From Clostridia bacterium (lineage in GTDB: Bacteria > Bacillota > Clostridia > Oscillospirales > CAG-272): DNA of 7,454 nt. Within the stretch, counting starts at the first letter, position 1, and each line of letters begins with the position of its first letter. The notes beneath the pieces were generated by a model. That model saw nothing but the letters and a program-made list of their open reading frames with translations. It searched no databases and was not told where the DNA came from. Both the position numbers and the translations under genes were made by a program. Shown here piece after piece: positions 1 to 7,327 of the stretch. The stretch lies in contig JAFOAB010000030.1 of the NCBI GenBank assembly GCA_017382555.1, forward strand, positions 1-7,454, written 5' to 3'.

Positions 1-57
1 CTCCCGTTACTACCGAGGCTCCCGTTACTACCGAGGCTCCAGTTACTACCGAAGCTC
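1..57 (+). repeat. 18-base tandem repeat encoding a Thr/Pro-rich APVTTE linker
   Basis: Three full 18-base copies lie at 1-18, 19-36 and 37-54, and a fourth begins at 55 before diverging. The unit is CTCCCGTTACTACCGAGG. Copies one and two are identical. Copy three differs at positions 41 and 53, and both changes are synonymous (Pro CCA, Glu GAA). The array encodes Ala-Pro-Val-Thr-Thr-Glu in the frame of the gene, a typical flexible extracellular interdomain linker, placed just before a beta-helix-like module. The array may extend beyond the left edge. Confidence 0.9.
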
Positions 58-520
58 CCGATGCCCCCTTCGAGCTTCCGGACGATAATTTTCTATATAA
101 CAGAGACGTTGCATTTGTATCGGAAAAAGGTAACGGAAAGCGCGACGGCTCCTCCCCCGAAAACACCGCAACTCTTGCCGAGGGTCTGGGAATGACCAAA
201 AACGGTGGAACAATCGTTATTTGCGGTCCAATTACTCTCGATCCACGCAACACGATTTCCGCTACCAGAGTTGCGGAAATAAAATCCGTTTTTCCCGATG
301 CTAAGTATTTTACGTATTTTTTTCCATCTAACAAGGGCGCCGTTACTGTAACCTCCGTTTATGGCGGAGTAGATTACAGAAAGAGCGCAGGTGCAACGCT
401 CACCCTTGTTTCTGAGGTTGGTTTTTACGGCGATTATGTATTTGAAGGTCTTAATATCGTTGCAGCAAGCTCAGATCTCACTCTCTACTTCAGATACAAC
501 AACATCACTATTGGCAATGA

Positions 521-545
521 CATCGTTTCACGCGTGCAAGCGGTG
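521..545 (+). other. Frameshift site: single missing base in the first beta-helix/DUF4185 gene
   Basis: The upstream frame stops at TAA 546-548, and the downstream frame is closed by TGA at 518-520, so the switch must fall between about 521 and 545. The intact paralogue reads TGLTCTIGEGATKNIELVAG here. Reading this gene with one base restored after GTGCAAGC gives NDIVSRVQAGVTSDIALICG, the same length with matching Gly, Thr, Ile, Leu and final Gly. The stretch contains no homopolymer longer than three and no X-XXY-YYZ slippery heptamer, so neither slipped-strand phase variation nor programmed -1 frameshifting is suggested. Confidence 0.85.
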
Positions 546-802
546 TAACCAGCGATATTGCACTCATATGTGGCACAAAGGCCCGCAACTCCGCACTCGA
601 CAGCATTTTTGAAAACAGCTGTCACGAGGATGCGGTAGTTACAGTTAATTCCGGAACCTGGAGCTACATCAGAGGCGGCAACAAGCGCACACAAACAAAT
701 GCGGTATTCGGAACTATAGACAAGGACGTAAGCTTTTCCGTTATTGTAAACGGAGGAAGATTTACCGCAAGCGGCTCAACAAATCTCAACTCCGCAACCG
801 GC

Positions 803-2425
803 ATGAACGGAGTTGAAGGCTCTGTTTATATGGAAATTAACGGCGGAAGCTTTGCTTCCCCCATATACGCAGTTTGCCGATCCGGCTCCAAAAGCGGAGA
901 CGTTACCACGGTAATAAGCGGCTCCGTTACCTTAAAGATCAACGGCGGAACGTTTAACAAGCAGCAGATTTACGTGGTTCAGCCCACTTCCGACAAAACG
1001 CCCTTCTCCTCCACCGCATCAGTTACCGTGTGTATAACAAACGGAACCTTCCCGCAATCCCACGCTACGGTCGAGGGTACAAGCGCGGTGAAGTGTAACC
1101 TTTACGTTACAAGCAGCTTTTCCGGCAATGTGACCTCCTCCGGTATTGTTAAAACGATAGACAACGCGCAATGCTCAGTAATAAAAGCGCCGGAGATCAA
1201 GATCATCACGCTTTCCTACTCCACCCCTCCGTTATCGGACAAAAAGCCCACCACCGGCGCATTAACTGCCGCGGAGGAGAGCAAGCTGACCGCTAAGGCG
1301 AAGGAAAATTTACAGAGCATCAACAGCATGATAAGCAAAAACGGTGCTGATAAATACTCAGGCTACAGAGTACTCTTCGATAATTCTGACAGTTACAATT
1401 TCAAGGCAGTGGAGAACGTTCGCTTTATCTCCATGCTGACCGGAGAGTATTCTATAAATAAAACGATTACCAACTACAACATCGCAGGTGCGGGCGGCGG
1501 TTATATGATAGACTGCGGCGAATACGTGCTGCTTGCATTTGGAGATAATAATGCCGAGGGCGGTCTCGGCAAGCCGTGGCGCGCAAACTCCCTCGGATAC
1601 ACTACGGATACCGACTATACCGACGGAATAACCTTTGACGGCTTTTACACCTCCGATATGGGCGAAAACGGCGGTTATGCCGAGGAGTTTCTCGCCTCCG
1701 CTTATGCTGAGGGACACGAAGCATCGAAGATCCCCACGGGCGGTATAATGATTGGCGACACCTTATACTTCTGTTATATGTCCGTTCGCGGATGGGATCT
1801 TGATGACGGCCCCATCTGGCCTTGTAATTACGGCGGGCTTGCAATTTCCCGCGATATGGGCAGAACGTGGGAGCTTCCCTCCGATCTGCGTTGGCCCGAG
1901 GAAAGCAATTTCGGTCAGCTTTATCCGGTAATTGACGGAGATTACGTTTATTTCTTCGGTGTACCCGGTGGCAGACGCGGCGCCCTTAAGCTTATGCGCG
2001 TACCGATCAACGAGATCGAAAACTTCTATGCATATGAATATATGGTTGGCAGAAATGCCGACGGAAGCGCAAAATACGAGCGCGGCTACGATGCAATGAT
2101 GACCGATTACGCCATTATCGAGGCCGGTGTAGGCGGTGTCGGGGTTATGTTTAACGAATACCTCGGCGAGTGGATGATTACCTATTGCACACCGTATGCC
2201 GGAGATATCCAATTCGGCAGTATAGTAATGCGAGTTGCTAAAACATTGGATGGCATTTGGTCAGAGCCCGCGCTTATTATGTCGCAGGCATCCTTCGGCT
2301 CCGTATATGAGCCTCGCATATCTCCTAAATACGTCACGGATGGCGGTCGCAAGTTTATGCTTATTTGCTCCCGCTCCAACGTATACAATTCCCTTGTATT
2401 TGAAATTGAAATTTCTAAAAAGTAA
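803..2425 (+). CDS. 3' open segment of the frameshifted gene, carrying the DUF4185 domain
   Basis: This is the longest ATG-started part of the broken gene, 540 codons. The ATG at 803 is almost certainly internal: no ribosome binding site precedes it, the frame is open back to 521, and the upstream codons align with the paralogue. Counting from this ATG, residues 1-90 hold beta-helix turns (INGGSF, INGGTF, ITNGTF), 150-185 a charged helical spacer, and 207-538 the DUF4185 domain. Family-like blocks are IDCG (236-239), AFGDN (245-249), PWRAN (258-262), IPTGG followed by YMSVRGW (310-331), NYGGLAISRDMGRTW (342-356), FFGVPGGRRG (384-393), LMRVP (397-401), GVGVMFNEYLGEW (445-457) and a closing VYNSLVFEI. 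DUF4185 proteins are five-bladed beta-propellers, and characterised members (GH183) cleave D-arabinan internally. If the frameshift is real, this segment would lack its own start and signal peptide and would not be exported. Residue 249 is Asn where the paralogue has Thr. Confidence 0.7.
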   Translation: MNGVEGSVYMEINGGSFASPIYAVCRSGSKSGDVTTVISGSVTLKINGGTFNKQQIYVVQPTSDKTPFSSTASVTVCITNGTFPQSHATVEGTSAVKCNLYVTSSFSGNVTSSGIVKTIDNAQCSVIKAPEIKIITLSYSTPPLSDKKPTTGALTAAEESKLTAKAKENLQSINSMISKNGADKYSGYRVLFDNSDSYNFKAVENVRFISMLTGEYSINKTITNYNIAGAGGGYMIDCGEYVLLAFGDNNAEGGLGKPWRANSLGYTTDTDYTDGITFDGFYTSDMGENGGYAEEFLASAYAEGHEASKIPTGGIMIGDTLYFCYMSVRGWDLDDGPIWPCNYGGLAISRDMGRTWELPSDLRWPEESNFGQLYPVIDGDYVYFFGVPGGRRGALKLMRVPINEIENFYAYEYMVGRNADGSAKYERGYDAMMTDYAIIEAGVGGVGVMFNEYLGEWMITYCTPYAGDIQFGSIVMRVAKTLDGIWSEPALIMSQASFGSVYEPRISPKYVTDGGRKFMLICSRSNVYNSLVFEIEISKK

Positions 2426-2435
2426 CAACCCTTTC

Positions 2436-2441
2436 AAGGAG
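2436..2441 (+). promoter_or_regulatory. Ribosome binding site of the AraC-family gene
   Basis: AAGGAG lies 5 bases before the ATG at 2447, within the 21-base gap after the preceding stop codon. It supports that ATG as the start. The gap is too short to hold a full promoter as well, so the regulator is either cotranscribed with the upstream gene or served by a promoter inside that gene's 3' end, which I could not identify. Confidence 0.8.
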
Positions 2442-2446
2442 TAGTT

Positions 2447-3355
2447 ATGCTGAATACAAATCAACTGTCACCTTACGTCAGAGCCGCAATTCTTTCTACG
2501 CTTCGCCCCGGACTGCAAATAAAGGAGCGTGCGCTGTTTGATTATGAGCTTATTTGGCTGAAGGAAGGAAGCTTTCAGCTTTCTATGTACGGCAAAAATT
2601 ACGAAATTAAGCAAAACGACATTATCCTTATTCCTCCCGGGGTAAACCATGTCATCAGCGTACCCGCCGATGCACAACCGCCGCTTCACGCCCACATACA
2701 TTTTGACTGTATGTATTCTGAATACAGTCCTCTTGCGTATGTCTCCTACAAGAATCTTCACGAATTCAGCTCAGATGAAATTTTGATGATTCAGCCGGAC
2801 TTTTTTGATGGCGATATCCCCTTCCCCTTCTTTGAAATTTCAAATCGCAAAAAGCTTACCGCATCAATTAACGAGGTAATAAAGCTTTGCCACACAAAGC
2901 CTGCACTTTATCAGCTTGCGTGTAAGGAAATATTGACAGGCATCCTTCGCTCCATAATGCTTGACAACGTAGGCGAGCTTAATACGCTTTCCGACTCCGA
3001 GATGGACTTTATAAGCAGCATTAAGAGCTTTATAGACGCCAATTATCTGAATGGCAAGATCTCACTCGATATGATAGCGGATCAGTTCCATTACAGCAAA
3101 TTTTACGTTGCCAAGCGCTTCCAAGCAGCATACGGCGTTTCCCTCATTAAATACTGTAACTCGCTTCGTCTTGAGTTTGCAAAGGATAAGCTTTCCGAGG
3201 GACTTGCACCTTCGCGCGTTGCAGAGCTTCTGTTCTTCCCCGACGTATATTCCTTCAGCAGATTTTTCCGCATTCAATCGGGACTTAGCCCATCCGCATA
3301 TTTAGATTCACTCACAAAACGCATCAAAGCCGATGTAAATCACGAGGAGGCTTAG
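2447..3355 (+). CDS. AraC-family transcriptional regulator with N-terminal cupin domain
   Basis: This 302-residue protein has the usual length and layout of sugar-responsive AraC regulators. Residues about 30-90 form a cupin-type ligand-binding domain, with FDYELIWLKEGSF, the NDIILIPPGVNH turn and HAHIHFD. Residues about 185-290 form the double helix-turn-helix DNA-binding domain. The first helix-turn-helix is near 205-230 (ISLDMIADQFHYSKFYVAKRF). The second is near 253-285 (RVAELLFFPDVYSFSRFF, then GLSPSAY). In the second motif the common Gly-Phe before the turn is Phe-Phe, and the usual Arg after the final Tyr is Leu; both are mild deviations. The gene lies between two paralogous secreted DUF4185 genes on the same strand, with gaps of 21 and 4 bases, so it probably controls them in response to a breakdown product. 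Family assignment is firm; ligand, operators and direction of control are unknown. Confidence 0.95.
   Translation: MLNTNQLSPYVRAAILSTLRPGLQIKERALFDYELIWLKEGSFQLSMYGKNYEIKQNDIILIPPGVNHVISVPADAQPPLHAHIHFDCMYSEYSPLAYVSYKNLHEFSSDEILMIQPDFFDGDIPFPFFEISNRKKLTASINEVIKLCHTKPALYQLACKEILTGILRSIMLDNVGELNTLSDSEMDFISSIKSFIDANYLNGKISLDMIADQFHYSKFYVAKRFQAAYGVSLIKYCNSLRLEFAKDKLSEGLAPSRVAELLFFPDVYSFSRFFRIQSGLSPSAYLDSLTKRIKADVNHEEA
3344..3350 (+). promoter_or_regulatory. Ribosome binding site of the large secreted gene, inside the end of the AraC gene
   Basis: GAGGAGG lies 9 bases before the ATG at 3360. It overlaps the last codons of the regulator gene, whose TAG is at 3353-3355. A strong site placed this way supports the ATG at 3360 and implies that both genes are read from one transcript, with likely translational coupling. 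Confidence 0.85.
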
Positions 3356-3359
3356 ACCA

Positions 3360-6300
3360 ATGAAAGCTTCGCACAAGATACTTTCCTTTGTTTTATCCAT
3401 AATAACCCTCCTCAGCGCATTCCCTATGCTTACGCTTTCGGACGTATTTGCCGCAAACAACGATCCGGTCGTCTATTTAAGCATGTCCGAGGGTGATGAT
3501 TCAAATAACGGAAGCCTGAATTCGCCCGTTGCTACCATCACTGCGGCATTCGCAAAGCTTGCCGAAACCGGTATTGGCGGTACCATCGTACTGATGGACG
3601 GAGTTAATACCAAAACCTCCGCCGATTCAACCATTTTATTGCTTGCGGATGCAGGCGGAACCGTTACCATTACATCAAATTACGGCGGCGTGGACTACAG
3701 GAGCACCAATGAAGCCCGACTTATGCTGTATTACGGCGTTGCATTCCAAAACGACGTGATTTTCGATGGGATTGATTTTCTGCATATATCCCCCACCGCG
3801 AACAGAGCGGTTTACCTCCAGCATAACAACCTAACTATTACAGAAAGCTGTGCTACCTTTGACTATTCGGGCAACAACCACGGAGTTGGCAAATGCCCCG
3901 CTAAAAATCATGATGCGCCCATTGCAAAGGGCGCAGGCACCTTCGTAATAGTCACCGGATATCGAACCGCATCCTCGGGCACCGCAATCAACTTCGGTAC
4001 CCAAAAAATCACTCTTAACGGTGCTCGCTTCGGAAGAATATACGTCGGTAACAAGAAATACAACGGAACGGCTTCCGCTCCTACCGAGCAAACGAGAGCG
4101 GATAGCGGCAACGTATGGATCTCAGTTGGCGAAAATGCCGGAGTTGCTAAATTTATTGACGCAACCACGGAAAAAAACAATATTACAACGTACGTAACCC
4201 TCCCAAGCCCCGATATTACCGTTAATTTCAATGATGGAGTCGATCCTTCCCTTTACGTTTCAATTAATGCAAATGATTATTTCGATAATCTCGGCTTCTC
4301 CTTAAAGAACACGGATCTCGGCCCCGCAATAGGTGTTAATGAATCTATTAATGCGGAATTTGTTGACACTACTCCCATTTGCGAATTCGGTTATGCCTTT
4401 ATGCTTAATGACGACTGCGTATTCCCCACCATAGGTAACGTAAACGCACACAGATCCTATGCATACACCGCAGGCGAAACGGGATATCGCAATTACAGCT
4501 ATGAGCAGGATGCTTACGAAGCATACTACAAGGGAATATTGATATACGATCTTGAGCATGCGAAATACAGCTTCAATACCCGCATCGTTGCTTATCCTTA
4601 CGCAATCGATGAGGCCACCGGATATACGTACATCGGTGAAGGTACAAGCTTTACTCTTTCGGAGATCTGCAATATGATAATAAACGATCCCTCCGCCGCT
4701 GAATCCGATAGGCAGATTGCGGAAATAATAACCGACTATGCATTGAACTACAAAATCGAGCGCTTCACAGCAGATCCCGCACCGGAGCATTCTAATGCAA
4801 GCGTCGTTTACGTTTCCGAGAGCGGGCACGAAAACGGAGACGGCTCCTCCGATACCTCAACCGTCACATTCGAAACAGCACTTGGTATGACCAAGAACGT
4901 AGCTGCGGACACGGTTGTTATCGTCGTTACCGATGCGATAACGCTTGATCCTGCAAGCACCATAAATTCTGATATGAATGACACGGGTGCGGCAAGCGCG
5001 GATTTCACATATTACTTCCCTGCTAACAGATCCAAGGTTATCATTACCTCCTATTACGGTGGTGTGAACTACAGGCAGACTAATAACGCATCTATCACGT
5101 TAACGAGCGAGATAGCCTTCTACGGCGACTACACCATCAAAAACACACAGCTCATCAATACTGCGGACATCAAGATATGTATGCAGTATAACGATATTAC
5201 CCTCGGCACCGGACTCACCTGCACGATTGGCGAGGGTGCCACCAAAAACATTGAGCTTGTCGCAGGATACCATGCGGATCACGCCGCATACGTCTCCGTC
5301 GAAAGCGTAAGCTGCCGCGAGGATGCTAAAATTGAAGTGCTTGACGGCACATGGCACAGCTTTAGTGGCGGTAACGTAACAAAGAGATACAGGTCCGTAT
5401 TCGGCAACGTGTATGAACACGCAACCGTAAGCATAACCATAGGAACAGCAAGTAAAGCCCCCTCATTTACGTCAACTGACAGATATTATTTCACCGTTTC
5501 GGGTCAGAACAACGTTGAAGGTACCGTATGCGTTAATATCGTAAATGCAAAATTCTCGAGCAATAATCCCCTGCTCTGCTCGCAGTATCTTATGATATAC
5601 GATGAGATGTTTAAGAACTATCATCCTACCGTAAACGGTCATATCGTACTGAATATTCAGGGCGGTAGCTTTAACACTTCAACCATTACCGCAGTGCCGA
5701 ACGAGGATCAGTACAATTACGTATCTAAAGTTGGCGAGAATGCTAAATTCTCCATCAACGTGCTTGGCGGAGCTTTTAAATCCGATACAACCTCGCTTTC
5801 TATAAAAGGAAACAACAAAAACAACACAGAGCTGTATATAGCTGACGCGTATTCAGTCTCCTTCCTCTCCTCTGACTACACCAAGGTAGATGAAGCAATC
5901 GCGCTTCCCACACCAAGCGGTGCAACGACAAGCTACGATACTCCTCCTACCTATGATAAGGTAATAGAAGAGGGCGTGTACGACCTCTCCAATCTTACGG
6001 ATGCAGAGCTTGAAGAGCTTCGCGATGCTCTTCCCCCGTCCGATAGCGCAAAGGCACACCTGAACACAGCTATCAGTTATTATACTGCAACAAACAAGGA
6101 TAAAACCGACCGCGCAAATATGCTTTCGCTTAACGATACAGCCTACAATCTTGTAGGAGTTGCGAACGTCGAGTTTATCACAATGCTTTCCGGTGAATAC
6201 TCCATCAACAAAACCTTCACGAATTACAACATCGGTGGCTCGGGCGGCGGATATATGATCGATTGCGGCGATTTCGTACTCGTTGCATTCGGTGATACCG

Positions 6301-7235
6301 AGGGAGACGCGGATAACGCCACAGATAAAAACGATCCCGCTTACGGCGGTCCTTGGCGTGCGAACGTACTTGGATTTACCTATGATGATGATTACACCGA
6401 CGGTATTCTCCTTGACGGATTCTATCTCTCCGATCAAGGTGTATACGATGGATTTGCAAGCGAATTTCTCCTCTCCAATCACAAAAGCGGTGTTGAAATG
6501 TCAAAGATTCCCACGGGCGGAATCAAGATCGGCGACACTCTCTATTTCACCTATATGTCCGTAAGACGATGGAGCAAGGACGGAGAAAACGGTGCTTGGA
6601 GATGCAACTACGGCGGAATAGCAATTTCCCGCGATATGGGCAGAACCTGGGAAACTCCCTCCGACCTTCGTTGGTCAGAGAAAAGCGAATTTTCACAGCT
6701 TTATCCCGTGCTTGACGGAGAATGGGTATACATCTTCGGTCAGCCGGGCGGTAGAATCGGCGGATGCAAGCTTATGCGCGTTCCCGCAAGCGAAATCGAA
6801 AACATTTCAGCATATCAGTATTGCGTAGGTTACGACAAGAACGGCAAAGCAATATTCGAGGGCGGCGAAAACGGACTTGCCAACAGCACACTCATTATCG
6901 AAGGCGGTATGGGCGGAGTCGGCATTATGTATAACGAGTACCTTGGCGAATGGGTTATGATGTACGCATCCAGTAATACCGGAGGCTACAAGGCAAGCGG
7001 AATCTATATGCGAGTCGCAAATTCCATCAACGGAAAATGGTCCGATCCCGTTCTTGTAATTTCTCAGTCAGCAGGCTTCGGCGCTGTATACGAGCCCAGA
7101 ATATGCGCTAAATACCAGAATGCAGAAAACGGTGAAATGATGCTTATCACCTCTAACTGGGGCATCTACAACTCTATGGTATTTAACGTAAAGCTGGAAA
7201 GACGCGGCAACCCTATTGTTGAATACGTAGACTAA
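3360..7235 (+). CDS. Large secreted protein: two beta-helix-like modules plus C-terminal DUF4185 (GH183-like) domain
   Basis: The 1291-residue product starts with a signal peptide: Lys at 2 and 6, a hydrophobic core at about 8-24, probable cleavage after VFA-31. Module 1 (36-310) opens with the pectate-lyase-like start VVYLSMSEGDDSNNGS and has YGGVDYR at 108-114. Residues about 320-465 resemble a module seen in clostridial secreted proteins (CEFGYAFML, FNTRIVAYPYA); this call is tentative. Module 2 (482-840) repeats the start (VVYVSESGHENGDGSS), has YGGVNYR at 566-572, and ends in a ladder of turns such as IQGGSF and VLGGAF. A helical spacer (865-915) leads to DUF4185 at 938-1280, with IDCG (967-970), AFGDT (976-980), YMSVRRW (1065-1071), SRDMGRTW, GQPGGRIGG, LMRVP and YNEYLGEW. 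Known GH183 members are five-bladed propellers that cleave D-arabinan. The beta-helix parts may bind or cut glycans. There is no LPXTG, SLH or dockerin, so the protein is probably released. Domain calls are strong; substrate is unknown. Confidence 0.9.
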   Translation: MKASHKILSFVLSIITLLSAFPMLTLSDVFAANNDPVVYLSMSEGDDSNNGSLNSPVATITAAFAKLAETGIGGTIVLMDGVNTKTSADSTILLLADAGGTVTITSNYGGVDYRSTNEARLMLYYGVAFQNDVIFDGIDFLHISPTANRAVYLQHNNLTITESCATFDYSGNNHGVGKCPAKNHDAPIAKGAGTFVIVTGYRTASSGTAINFGTQKITLNGARFGRIYVGNKKYNGTASAPTEQTRADSGNVWISVGENAGVAKFIDATTEKNNITTYVTLPSPDITVNFNDGVDPSLYVSINANDYFDNLGFSLKNTDLGPAIGVNESINAEFVDTTPICEFGYAFMLNDDCVFPTIGNVNAHRSYAYTAGETGYRNYSYEQDAYEAYYKGILIYDLEHAKYSFNTRIVAYPYAIDEATGYTYIGEGTSFTLSEICNMIINDPSAAESDRQIAEIITDYALNYKIERFTADPAPEHSNASVVYVSESGHENGDGSSDTSTVTFETALGMTKNVAADTVVIVVTDAITLDPASTINSDMNDTGAASADFTYYFPANRSKVIITSYYGGVNYRQTNNASITLTSEIAFYGDYTIKNTQLINTADIKICMQYNDITLGTGLTCTIGEGATKNIELVAGYHADHAAYVSVESVSCREDAKIEVLDGTWHSFSGGNVTKRYRSVFGNVYEHATVSITIGTASKAPSFTSTDRYYFTVSGQNNVEGTVCVNIVNAKFSSNNPLLCSQYLMIYDEMFKNYHPTVNGHIVLNIQGGSFNTSTITAVPNEDQYNYVSKVGENAKFSINVLGGAFKSDTTSLSIKGNNKNNTELYIADAYSVSFLSSDYTKVDEAIALPTPSGATTSYDTPPTYDKVIEEGVYDLSNLTDAELEELRDALPPSDSAKAHLNTAISYYTATNKDKTDRANMLSLNDTAYNLVGVANVEFITMLSGEYSINKTFTNYNIGGSGGGYMIDCGDFVLVAFGDTEGDADNATDKNDPAYGGPWRANVLGFTYDDDYTDGILLDGFYLSDQGVYDGFASEFLLSNHKSGVEMSKIPTGGIKIGDTLYFTYMSVRRWSKDGENGAWRCNYGGIAISRDMGRTWETPSDLRWSEKSEFSQLYPVLDGEWVYIFGQPGGRIGGCKLMRVPASEIENISAYQYCVGYDKNGKAIFEGGENGLANSTLIIEGGMGGVGIMYNEYLGEWVMMYASSNTGGYKASGIYMRVANSINGKWSDPVLVISQSAGFGAVYEPRICAKYQNAENGEMMLITSNWGIYNSMVFNVKLERRGNPIVEYVD

Positions 7236-7238
7236 AAC

Positions 7239-7271
7239 AAAAATGGGAATCACATCGTGATTCCCATTTTT
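7239..7271 (+). terminator. Rho-independent terminator after the large secreted gene, probably bidirectional
   Basis: A perfect 15-base-pair stem pairs 7239-7253 with 7257-7271 around the 3-base loop ATC. It starts 3 bases after the TAA at 7233-7235. On the + strand the stem runs into a T-rich tail (TTTTTATTTGTTATTT). On the - strand it is followed by TTTTTGTTTT, so it can also stop the convergent gene. Confidence 0.9.
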
Positions 7272-7282
7272 ATTTGTTATTT

Positions 7283-7312
7283 AAAACGGCTGTTCGAATG
7301 AACAGCCGTTTT
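7283..7312. terminator. Second hairpin terminator between the convergent genes
   Basis: A perfect 13-base-pair stem pairs 7283-7295 with 7300-7312 around the loop GAAT, with AAAA at the left foot and TTTT at the right foot. It lies 15 bases beyond the stop codon of the - strand gene and 11 bases beyond the first hairpin. It most likely serves the - strand gene and backs up the first terminator for the + strand unit. Confidence 0.8.
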
Positions 7313-7327
7313 ATAAGAGTTATCTAA

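Larger units (their letters stand above)
1..2425 (+). pseudogene. Secreted beta-helix / DUF4185 (GH183-like) protein, 5' end outside window, frameshifted
   Basis: The gene enters from the left edge and reads openly to a TAA at 546-548. Homology to the intact gene at 3360-7235 then continues in the frame one base back, open from 521 to the TAA at 2423-2425. In order it encodes three APVTTE linker repeats, a beta-helix start (VAFVSEKGNGKRDGSS), a YGGVDYR motif at 360-380, a ladder of NGG-S/T-F turns at 644-1051, a charged helical spacer near 1270-1350, and a DUF4185 domain from about 1421 to 2416. The intact paralogue carries a signal peptide, so this protein was probably secreted too, but its N terminus is not visible. 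One missing base between about 521 and 545 explains the break: restoring it makes this stretch exactly as long as the paralogue. It could be a real pseudogene or a sequencing or assembly error. No sorting signal or cell-wall anchor follows the DUF4185 domain. Homology is clear; the enzymatic role is inferred. Confidence 0.85.

Noticed and set aside
1..57. CRISPR-like array or origin iterons in the 18-base repeats
   Set aside because: The units are directly adjacent without spacers, and they keep the reading frame and the amino acid sequence of a linker.
518..548. Programmed -1 ribosomal frameshift joining the two halves of the first gene
   Set aside because: No slippery heptamer is present between the closing TGA at 518-520 and the TAA at 546-548, there is no obvious stimulatory hairpin directly after, and the intact paralogue needs no frameshift. 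A plain one-base deletion or sequence error is simpler.
192..548. A separate 118-codon gene starting at the ATG at 192
   Set aside because: The frame is open to the left edge with linker and beta-helix codons, and this ATG corresponds to an internal Met (LGMTKN) conserved in the paralogue.
803..805. ATG at 803 as a genuine translation start of a separate gene
   Set aside because: No ribosome binding site precedes it, the same frame is open back to 521, and the upstream codons align with the paralogue's beta-helix region.
5853..6482. Long open frame on the - strand (209 codons)
   Set aside because: It lies entirely opposite the spacer and DUF4185 region of the intact gene, lacks a ribosome binding site or domain I recognise, and is explained by the codon composition of the + strand gene. 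The same applies to the - strand frames at 4302-4829 and 1763-2212.
7236..7327. Small RNA or riboswitch in the gap after the large gene
   Set aside because: The two hairpins are simple perfect stems with T-rich flanks between convergent genes, which fits terminators without needing another role.
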